The notes beneath the pieces are model-generated. The model was not told where the DNA came from. It saw only the letters and a program-made list of their open reading frames with translations, and did no database searches. DNA of 16,269 bases from DASUGM01 sp036274055 (GTDB taxonomy: Bacteria; Acidobacteriota; Vicinamibacteria; Vicinamibacterales; SCN-69-37): positions 1-16,269 of the forward strand of contig DASUGM010000360.1 of NCBI GenBank assembly GCA_036274055.1, in the 5' to 3' direction. Within the stretch, counting starts at the first letter, position 1. Every line of letters starts with the position of its first letter. Of the stretch, positions 5,312-12,506 are shown piece after piece. The position numbers and the translations under genes are program-made.

Positions 5312-6838
5312 TCACCGCACGACGACGGTCCCCCGAAGCATGTTCATGCCGCAGACGAAGCCCAGGGTTCCCTTGGCTGAGGGCGGCAGACGAATGGTCA
5401 CCGGCTGATTCAACGGCAGTGCGCGACGTGCCGGGACAGTGTCAACCACCACTTCCTTCGCGCATGTCTCATCCGTTCGTCGAATGAAGACAAGGTCGAT
5501 CGCGACGCCGGCGTCCACGGTGACAGTGACAGGCACGAACCCTTCTTTCGTAACCGCGACTTCAACCTGCCGAACCGGCTGCGACGATCCCGACGTGGTC
5601 ACGGGCGGTGGTGCGCTCGTCGGTGGCGGCAGTCCCAGCCGATCGCGCTCGGCCCGCAAGGCGAAGCTGCCCGCGACGACGACCTGTTCCGTGGCCGCGA
5701 CGCCGCTGAGCACTTCGACGCTGTCGCCAGTCGTGGCGCCCAGCGCGACCGATCGTTCGGCAAAGCGCCCAGCCTGCCGGCCGTCGGCCACGTAGACCAC
5801 CGTCTGACTGCCGATGGTCTGCACTGCCGTCCGTGGAATCACGAGCGCACTCACGCCGGGTGATGCCGACAGCGTCACGTCCACGTACATCCCAAATCGC
5901 AGGAAGCGATCCGGATTGCTGACCTCGATCCGCGCCTTCGCCGCTCGCGTGTCTGCAGCCAGCTGCGGATCGACGTAACTGACGCGACCGGTCCATCGTC
6001 GGCCGCCGCTCGCAGTCGACCTGATCGTCGCGGCATCACCGACCTGGACCGACGCCAGATCGCGCTCGTAGAGATTGGCCACCACCCACACAGAACCCAG
6101 ATCGGCCACCGTAAACAGATCCGTCGCGGCATCGATGTTCGCGCCCGGGTTGATCGCTCGCGCCGTGACCATCCCATCCCGCGGTGAAGTGATGTGAACG
6201 GTCGCGTCCATCGTCGTGCTCGCCGACAGCGAACTGATCTGCTTGTCGGTCACACCGAGAAGTGCCAGCGTCGCCCTGGCACTTTCAACATCGGTGGCGT
6301 GGCGCGTGTGCTCGGCTCGCGCCGTTTCCAGTTCCTGCTGGCTGGCCGCACCGATTTTCACCAGGCCTTCCAGTCGGGTCAGACGTTGATGGGCCGCGTC
6401 GAACTCCGACGCCATCGACAGGTACATGCGCTGCGTCTCGGCGAGTTCCGGACTATGAATCGTCGCGAGCAGCTCGCCACGTTTGACCTGAGCGCCCAGT
6501 TCCGCGAGCACGGTCCGGACCTGGCCGGCCGCGACTGACTTGATGACGACTTGCGCGTACTCATTGGGTCCGACGATTCCGGGAACGAGCAGCGCCTTCC
6601 GAATCGGTTCTTCCCTGAGAGGGGCGGTCGCGATCCCGGCGCGAGACACGGCCTCGGGAGTCAGGGTGATGGCGAGGGCCGTCGCAGCAGCGACGGGCGG
6701 AGTGGCCGGAGGTGTGGCCGATGTGGCGCGCGTCAGGTCGGAGCGCAGGTAGACGTACATTCCGCCGGCGCCCAGCACGGCCGTACCGAGCAGGGCAGCG
6801 GCGGTTGTGAGAATGCGAGCGGGCCTTGTCGAAGTCAT
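5312..6838 (-). CDS. cusB: CusB-type RND efflux adaptor fused to a cupredoxin-like domain
   Basis: A 508-residue periplasmic adaptor (membrane fusion protein) that would link the inner-membrane pump to the outer-membrane channel. The N-terminal residues ~8-31 form a hydrophobic anchor or signal. Then come the adaptor core (VGPNEYAQVVIKSVAAGQV), a lipoyl-like and helical-hairpin region (HSPELAETQRMYLSMASEFD), the second lipoyl half (ITSPRDGMVTARAINPGANI) and the beta-barrel (VWVVANLYERDLASVQVGD). After a Pro/Ser/Thr linker (about 402-421) comes an 87-residue C-terminal domain (422-508) resembling Cupredoxin_1, with C459 in DETCAKEVV and C496/M498/M500 in FVCGMNMLRG as likely copper ligands. 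E. coli CusB, at about 400 residues, lacks this. AGGAG stands 7 nt before the ATG, and the start overlaps the stop of the channel gene (ATGA). It is the last gene of the operon. Confidence 0.9.
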   Translation of the reverse strand: MTSTRPARILTTAAALLGTAVLGAGGMYVYLRSDLTRATSATPPATPPVAAATALAITLTPEAVSRAGIATAPLREEPIRKALLVPGIVGPNEYAQVVIKSVAAGQVRTVLAELGAQVKRGELLATIHSPELAETQRMYLSMASEFDAAHQRLTRLEGLVKIGAASQQELETARAEHTRHATDVESARATLALLGVTDKQISSLSASTTMDATVHITSPRDGMVTARAINPGANIDAATDLFTVADLGSVWVVANLYERDLASVQVGDAATIRSTASGGRRWTGRVSYVDPQLAADTRAAKARIEVSNPDRFLRFGMYVDVTLSASPGVSALVIPRTAVQTIGSQTVVYVADGRQAGRFAERSVALGATTGDSVEVLSGVAATEQVVVAGSFALRAERDRLGLPPPTSAPPPVTTSGSSQPVRQVEVAVTKEGFVPVTVTVDAGVAIDLVFIRRTDETCAKEVVVDTVPARRALPLNQPVTIRLPPSAKGTLGFVCGMNMLRGTVVVR

Positions 6839-8166
6839 CGGATTACTCCTATCGCCGCGGCCAGGTCGGTTCGCGCCTGAAGAATCTCAATCAACAGATC
6901 GGTGTACGCACTCTCGGTGTCGAGAAAGCGCCGGGTCTCGGTCAACACGTCGAGAAGGGCGGCCCGGCCCAGCCCGTAGCTCTGCCGGATGACTTCCACA
7001 TTCCGGTTTGCAAGCTCTCGCGTCGTGTCGACGTAGATTGCCAGCGCGGCCTGGAGCTGTTGCACGCGCGCGCGCGCGGATTCGATCTCGGCCGAAGCGG
7101 CCAATCGCCGCGCCTCGACTTCGAACCGGGCGGCTTCGACCCGCGCTTCAGCCGACGCGATATCGCCTTGACGCCGGTCCCGCCACGGCAGGCTGATCGT
7201 CGCCCCGACCGAGACGTTATGGAAGACATCGTGGATCGGCGACGGCGTCCCGGCAGGTGTGAACCCGAACAGAGGAAACCCGCTGGTCATGCGCATGTAC
7301 GCAATGTCCAGACTGACGTCCGACCTGGCCTCTCGCTTGATCGAGTCGAGCATCGCGGACGCGATCTTGATCTGGTGTTCCGCGGCGAGGATATCCGGTC
7401 TGGCGTCAGCCACCCGATCCGTCGAGGCCGCGGCCACGGTCGCCTGGGACGCCGTCGTCCGAGCGAGATCTTCGAGGCGCTCCCTGAGCAGAAGCGGCTC
7501 CGATGATCTCAGGCCGACGGCGGCCTTCAGCTCAGCGAGCGCGACGTCGGCCGCCGAGCGCTGACGGAGGACGTCGGCTTCGGCGCGGCGAGCATCCACC
7601 GCCGCCATGTCCCGCTCCAGGGGAGGGGCGGCGCCCGAGGCGACTCTTGCGGCAACGAGGTCGACGAACTGCGTAAGATTCGCCGCGACCTGACGACGGA
7701 TCTCGAGCTGTCGGACGGCAGCCAGCAACCGGAGCGCCTTCGTCCGAACCGTCGCGGCGAAGATCCGCTCGGCGTCTACAACTTCACGCTCGGCGAGCTG
7801 AACTTCCTCGTCGGCCGCGGTGACGCGCGCCTGCCGCCTGAAGAGATCGAGAGGCCAGTTCACGCCGATCGTCGTCTGGCGGTCAGGCCCGCCGAGCTGC
7901 CCACGAAAATCCGACTTCAGGCTCGGATTCGGGCGGAAGTTGGCCTGCATTGCCGCGCCCCGTGCCGCGTCGATCTGCGCGCGGGCGGCGCGTAGCGCGG
8001 GCGAGCGTTCGAGCGCCACCGTCACGAGCTCACCGACGGACGAGCCTCGCTCACTATCGATGTACTGACGAACGTCGGCAGGCGCGATGCTCTGCTGCGC
8101 AGACACGAGGTGAGGCGCAGCGATCGACAGGACAACGCAGCAGATCCCGATGTAAGCGGCCCTCAT
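6835..8166 (-). CDS. TolC/CusC-type outer-membrane efflux protein
   Basis: A 443-residue outer-membrane factor forming the exit duct of the tripartite pump. It has a signal peptide (MRAAYIGICCVVLSIAAP, cleavage near VSAQ). It then shows the duplicated coiled-coil pattern of the OEP family: long Ala/Arg/Glu-rich helices (for example ALRAARAQIDAARGAAMQ and VQLAEREVVDAERIFAATV), a first beta segment near GVNWPLDLFRRQ and a second near VGATISLPWRDRRQGD. This internal repeat of helix pair plus strands is diagnostic for TolC-like proteins, and the length is normal for CusC/CzcC-type members. GGAGA precedes the ATG by 6 nt. The start overlaps the pump stop and its stop overlaps the adaptor start, both as ATGA, so expression is coupled and stoichiometric. 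There is no lipobox cysteine after the signal, unlike many CusC-like lipoproteins. Confidence 0.9.
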   Translation of the reverse strand: MRAAYIGICCVVLSIAAPHLVSAQQSIAPADVRQYIDSERGSSVGELVTVALERSPALRAARAQIDAARGAAMQANFRPNPSLKSDFRGQLGGPDRQTTIGVNWPLDLFRRQARVTAADEEVQLAEREVVDAERIFAATVRTKALRLLAAVRQLEIRRQVAANLTQFVDLVAARVASGAAPPLERDMAAVDARRAEADVLRQRSAADVALAELKAAVGLRSSEPLLLRERLEDLARTTASQATVAAASTDRVADARPDILAAEHQIKIASAMLDSIKREARSDVSLDIAYMRMTSGFPLFGFTPAGTPSPIHDVFHNVSVGATISLPWRDRRQGDIASAEARVEAARFEVEARRLAASAEIESARARVQQLQAALAIYVDTTRELANRNVEVIRQSYGLGRAALLDVLTETRRFLDTESAYTDLLIEILQARTDLAAAIGVIR

Positions 8167-11100
8167 CGCACGTCTCCATTGAAAGAGATCGACCCGGCGC
8201 CCGCCGGCCCGTTCCAGTCGAGCGAGAATCGCCAGGCGCCAGACATGCCGAACTCAGCCGTCGCCTGATACCGACCGTCGATGCTCGTGCGCTGGACTTC
8301 CGCTCCGCCCGACATCGTCATTCCCGGCATCGTCATGGCGCCGGCCAGCCGAACGTCGCCGACGTCGATGAGCGTGCCGGCGGCGGAACGGAACTCGATC
8401 CAGAAGACATTCCGACCCTGATGCAGTGCACTTCTCTCGCTCTTGAGCGCGACGACGATGCTTCCTGAGTGCAGCTCCTGGATGGTGTGCCCCGCGATCG
8501 GCGACGCCGTCGATCCGGTTCCGCTCAGCCGCCACATCGTTGCCGCAATCAGGATGCCCGCCACGACGAGCACGGCCAGACCGATCCATATGCGCGTCCG
8601 TCGGCGATGTTGCGGCAGAGTGGCTGGCGAGGTCAGCTCGGGAGCGTCCTGGCGCTCGGCGTCCGAACCGAGTTCCCGCGCCCGAAGCCAGAAGAAGATC
8701 ACCGGCGTGACGAGCAGGACATGCAGCAGCGACGACACCATGCCGCCGAGGACTGGCGCGGCGATCGGCTTCATGACTTCCGCGCCGACGCGCGTGCTCC
8801 ACATGATCGGCAGGAGTCCAGCCACGACCGTTGAGACGGTCATGACCTTCGGTCGCAGTCTGAGCAGCGCGCCGTCGATGACGGCTTCCCGGAGCGACGT
8901 CCGAGTCAGGCGCCCGCCATCGGCCGTGCGCCGTCGAGCAACGGCCTCGTCGAGGTAGATGACCATCACGACGGCGGTTTGTACGGCGGTGCCGAACAAC
9001 GCAATGAACCCGACCCACACGGCGACCGAGAAGTTGTAGCCAAGCAACCAGACGAGGACGACGCCACCCGTCAACGCAAACGGCACGGCGAGAAGCACGT
9101 GGGCGGCTTCGGCAGCTGAGTGATACGTGAAATACAGCAGGATGAAGATGACGACCAGAACGATCGGAAATACCAGCATCAGGCGGCGTCGAGCGTGCTC
9201 CTGGTTCTCGTAGCGTCCGCTCCAGCCCAGGTAGTAGCCGGCCGGCAGAGCGATGCGTTCGGTGACGACCCGCCGGGCTTCATCGATGAAACTGCCGGCG
9301 TCTCTCTCCTGGACGTTGAGAAGCACGGTCGCGACGATCAGCCCGTTCTCCGAGGAGATCATCGCCGGGCCGCGCGCGGGTTCGATCGATGTGACGGATC
9401 GCAACGGCACCTGCTGGCCGCCCGGTCCCATCACCATGGCATCGCCGATCGACTGCGGGTCGGAGCGGTACGGCGCCGCGTACCGCACTCGAATCGGAAA
9501 GCGCTGGCGACCTTCGATGGTCGCGCCGACCACCGTTTCACCGATCGCCTGCTCGACCACTTCCTGAACGCTGCTGACGTTCAGGCCATACCGCGCCGCC
9601 GCAGCCCGATCGACGCGGATATTGAGGTACTGCCCGCTGGTGACCGGCTCGGGATAGACGTTCGCCGCTCCGCGGATGGTGCGCAGGATATCGGCGACAC
9701 GGCGACCCAGGCCGTCGAGCACGGCGAGGTCGCTGCCAAAGATCTTGACCCCGACCTCCGACCGGATTCCGGTCGTGAGCATGTCGATGCGATTCACGAT
9801 CGGCATCGTCCAGATGGTGCTGACGCCAGGCAGCTCGACGGCCTTCGTCATCTCTGTTCGAAGCTGCGCGAGCGTCATGCCCGGCCGCCACTGCTCCCTT
9901 GGCTTGAGCTTGACGATGGTCTCGGTCATGTTGAGCGGCGACGGATCGGTTGAGGTCTCGGCCCGCGCCACCTTGGCGACGACGCTGGCGACCTCGGGAA
10001 ACGTGAGCAGCGCCGCGTTCTGCGTCCGCGCGATGCGTGTGTTCTCTTCCAGAGACACACTGGGATCCGCGATCGGCATGAACAGCAGGTCGCCCTCATT
10101 CAGAGGCGGCATGAATTCGCTGCCGATTCGTGTGGCCAGCGCCAACGACCCCACCAAGGTCAGGCCGGCGAGGCTGAGTGTGAGCGCCGGTCTGGCGAGC
10201 GCACGTCGTAGCAGCGGGGCGTACGCGCGTTTCAGAAGACGCATGACCGGATTCGCGTCTTCGGCGTGCAGACGACCGCGCAGCAGCAGGGCACACAACA
10301 CCGGCACCAGCGTCACGGCAATCAACGTCGCGGCCAGCACCGCAAAGGTCTTCGTGAACGCGAGCGGGTGAAACAGTTTCCCTTCCTGCCCGGTGAGCGC
10401 GAAGACCGGCGCAAAGGCCAGCCCGATGATGAGCATGGAGAAGAACACCGGCCGGGCGACGGTCTTCGTCGCCTCGCGAATCGCCTCGAGCGCGCGTTTC
10501 CGATCGCGCGGGTCGACGCCGTTCCGCTCCATATGGCGAAAGGCGTTCTCGGTGACGACGATGCCGGCATCCACGAGCACGCCGATGGCAATGGCAATCC
10601 CCGAGAGACTCATCAGGTTGGAAGAGGTGTCGAGGCCCTTCATCGCCAGGAAGGACATCAAGACGGCCAGAGGCAACGGCAGCGTGACGATGAGGAACGA
10701 ACGGAAGTGCCAGAGGAACAGAATGTGCGCGAGCGTGACGAGGGCAACTTCCTCAATCAATGCGAAGCGCAGGGTGGCGACGGTCCTTTCGATCAGTTCC
10801 GAGCGGTCGTAGAACGGGACAATCCGGACACCGGCCGGCAGTCCCGGCTCGATCTGCCGGACGCGGGCTTTGATCGCGTCAATCACGTCGTTGGTGTTGA
10901 CGTTCGCCCGCGCGACGACCACGCCGCCGACCGCCTCGTGAGTGCCTTTGACCAGCGAGGCGACTCGGAACGCATCGCCGATGCGAACCTCGGCGACCTG
11001 ACTCACGAAGATCGGCACGCCGCCGCGCTCGCGGACCATGATCTGCTGAATGTCCTCGACCGATCGAATCAGCCCGAGGCCGCGCACAATCGTCCACGCG

Positions 11101-11771
11101 CCGTTGGCTTCGACGACATTGCCGCCGACATTGGAGTTGCTGCGACGGACCGCTTCAACGATCTCGCCGATGGACAGGCCGTAGCTGCGCAGCCGGTTCG
11201 GATCGAGATCGATTTGGTACTGCTGCACGGTGCCGCCGACCGAGGCCACCTCGGCCACCCCGGGCACGGCATTCAACTGATAGCGGATGAACCAGTCCTG
11301 CAGCGTGCGAAGCTCACGCAGCGATAGCGTGTCGCTCTCCACCGTGTACCAGAACACGTGACCGACGCCGGTCGCGTCGGGACCGAGGGTTGGGATGACG
11401 CCGGACGGCAAGAGCTTGGTTACCAGACCGAGGCGCTCCAGAACGCGGGCGCGCGCGAAGTAGAGATCGACGTCATCCTCGAAGACCGCGTAGATCATCG
11501 AGAACCCGAACGCGGACTGCGAGCGCACCACCCGCACGCCGGCGAGGCCCTGCAGGTTCACTGTCAGCGGATACGTCACCTGGTCTTCGACTTCCTGGGC
11601 GCTGTGACCGGTCCAGTCGGTGAACACGATCACCTGGTTGTCCGACAGGTCGGGCAGGGCGTCGATCGCGCTGCTGCGAAGCGCGAGATAGCCGGCGACC
11701 GCGAGCCCGGCGTAGATCGCGAGCACGAGCCCACGGTATTTGAGCGAAAGGTCGACGAGTCGATTGATCAT
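8163..11771 (-). CDS. cusA: CusA/CzcA heavy-metal RND pump with a C-terminal YtkA/FixH-like domain
   Basis: A 1202-residue inner-membrane proton/metal antiporter of the heavy-metal RND family. The N-terminus MINRLVDLSLKYRGL and the TM4 proton-relay segment GIAIAIGVLVDAGIVVTENAF (the Asp and Glu of CusA TM4 are kept) are typical. The periplasmic metal region reads STDPSPLNMTETIVKLKPREQW and STIWTMPIVNRIDML, closest to CusA-like copper/silver pumps, including the Met that corresponds to a CusA metal-relay Met. The RND core ends near residue 1037. It is followed by an extra transmembrane helix (about 1060-1080) and a periplasmic domain of about 113 residues, with AMTMPGMTMSGG and FGMSGAWRFSLDW, resembling YtkA/FixH-like domains. 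Usual pumps are about 1050 residues. The ATG at 11771 was preferred to GTG 11777 because the protein then begins like other family members; GCAGG lies 5 nt upstream. Substrate is inferred, not proven. Confidence 0.93.
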   Translation of the reverse strand: MINRLVDLSLKYRGLVLAIYAGLAVAGYLALRSSAIDALPDLSDNQVIVFTDWTGHSAQEVEDQVTYPLTVNLQGLAGVRVVRSQSAFGFSMIYAVFEDDVDLYFARARVLERLGLVTKLLPSGVIPTLGPDATGVGHVFWYTVESDTLSLRELRTLQDWFIRYQLNAVPGVAEVASVGGTVQQYQIDLDPNRLRSYGLSIGEIVEAVRRSNSNVGGNVVEANGAWTIVRGLGLIRSVEDIQQIMVRERGGVPIFVSQVAEVRIGDAFRVASLVKGTHEAVGGVVVARANVNTNDVIDAIKARVRQIEPGLPAGVRIVPFYDRSELIERTVATLRFALIEEVALVTLAHILFLWHFRSFLIVTLPLPLAVLMSFLAMKGLDTSSNLMSLSGIAIAIGVLVDAGIVVTENAFRHMERNGVDPRDRKRALEAIREATKTVARPVFFSMLIIGLAFAPVFALTGQEGKLFHPLAFTKTFAVLAATLIAVTLVPVLCALLLRGRLHAEDANPVMRLLKRAYAPLLRRALARPALTLSLAGLTLVGSLALATRIGSEFMPPLNEGDLLFMPIADPSVSLEENTRIARTQNAALLTFPEVASVVAKVARAETSTDPSPLNMTETIVKLKPREQWRPGMTLAQLRTEMTKAVELPGVSTIWTMPIVNRIDMLTTGIRSEVGVKIFGSDLAVLDGLGRRVADILRTIRGAANVYPEPVTSGQYLNIRVDRAAAARYGLNVSSVQEVVEQAIGETVVGATIEGRQRFPIRVRYAAPYRSDPQSIGDAMVMGPGGQQVPLRSVTSIEPARGPAMISSENGLIVATVLLNVQERDAGSFIDEARRVVTERIALPAGYYLGWSGRYENQEHARRRLMLVFPIVLVVIFILLYFTYHSAAEAAHVLLAVPFALTGGVVLVWLLGYNFSVAVWVGFIALFGTAVQTAVVMVIYLDEAVARRRTADGGRLTRTSLREAVIDGALLRLRPKVMTVSTVVAGLLPIMWSTRVGAEVMKPIAAPVLGGMVSSLLHVLLVTPVIFFWLRARELGSDAERQDAPELTSPATLPQHRRRTRIWIGLAVLVVAGILIAATMWRLSGTGSTASPIAGHTIQELHSGSIVVALKSERSALHQGRNVFWIEFRSAAGTLIDVGDVRLAGAMTMPGMTMSGGAEVQRTSIDGRYQATAEFGMSGAWRFSLDWNGPAGAGSISFNGDVR

Positions 11772-11862
11772 GACCACCTGCCATCACAGTCATTCACGGT
11801 GGCGCGAGCCGAAAGGGGAGAGCTCGCGCCAGCTTCACGTCGGCGGCGAAGTCAGGCGGTGG

Positions 11863-12261
11863 TTAGACGAGGAAGACGGAGAACCGCAGGTGCAATCGTG
11901 TCGGCGGAGACGGCTCAGGGGCAGGGTCGCGTTCGATTCGCGCCGGAACGAACGCCAACATTGAATCGAATTGCGGCGCTTCGGCGGGAGGACTCACCGC
12001 GAAGCTCGAATCGGCAAACTGCGAATTCCGCTGCTGATGTGTCTTTTCTGAGGCCGCGCAGCAGCGATCCGCGTCGGCCTGGGTCACTGGGCCGCCGTGG
12101 CCGCCAAAGTGCGCCGAGCCACTCGAGACTTCGTCCGGGCACCGGCCCTCGACGCAGCAATCGTGTCTCGCTTCGGCAGTGGCCGCCCATCCGGCACAGG
12201 GAACCGCGCCGGCGCCGAACAGCGTCAGGACCGCTGCGAGGGCTGCTACCCGGGTCAGCAT
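11863..12261 (-). CDS. Small secreted Cys/His-rich protein preceding the metal pump
   Basis: A protein of 132 residues from ATG 12261. Residues 1-26 are a strong signal peptide (MLTRVAALAAVLTLFGAG, then PCAGWA). The mature part has two paired-cysteine motifs, HDCCVEGRCPDE and DRCCAASEKTHQQ, with several histidines between and around them, and then a Ser/Pro-rich, hydrophobic-ending tail. I do not recognise the family. Paired cysteines next to a metal pump suggest a periplasmic metal-binding or metal-sensing accessory protein, but no fold is evident. It is 91 bp upstream of the pump on the same strand and is probably the first gene of the operon. The start is uncertain: GTG 12315 has AGGA 8 nt upstream but would put 18 residues before the signal peptide; ATG 12306 is also possible. 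A TAATAC box lies at 12337-12342 on the coding strand. Confidence 0.65.
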   Translation of the reverse strand: MLTRVAALAAVLTLFGAGAVPCAGWAATAEARHDCCVEGRCPDEVSSGSAHFGGHGGPVTQADADRCCAASEKTHQQRNSQFADSSFAVSPPAEAPQFDSMLAFVPARIERDPAPEPSPPTRLHLRFSVFLV

Positions 12262-12506
12262 GGTCACGCGAGTGTATCCCACCCCCGGTTGTTCAGCAGG
12301 TTTCATGCCACCCACTGCGCCGTCCTGAGGGCACTGGTATTAGCCTGGTTGACTGCGCAAGCGGCTTTCTTCGCCCGGCGGCGTGAACTTTTCCGCGGGA
12401 GTTGCACGAGGCCAGTCGTGATCGACGTTTTCGTTGGCGCGCGCTCAAGGCGCCTGGAGGATCCGGCACAGCCATACGGCCGCACGGCGACGGGCTCCCG
12501 GGGTGC
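12262..12506. other. Gene-free gap between kinase stop and the metal-efflux operon
   Basis: This 245-bp stretch separates the end of the minus-strand kinase gene from the first gene of the efflux operon on the same strand. I found no long hairpin followed by a T run, so no rho-independent terminator is evident. The coding strand carries TAATAC at 12337-12342, a possible -10 box for the efflux operon, with no good -35 partner at 16-18 nt. No dyad typical of a metal-sensor operator (CueR or CopR type) stood out by eye. Confidence 0.35.

Noticed and set aside
8163..8504. Treating the pump's C-terminal domain as a separate FixH-like gene
   Set aside because: The frame is continuous with the pump, there is no internal stop, and I saw no convincing ribosome binding site and start at the domain boundary, so a fusion is the simpler reading.
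10266..11327. 353-codon plus-strand open frame inside the pump gene
   Set aside because: Gln/Arg/Asp/His-rich shadow opposite well-conserved RND sequence.
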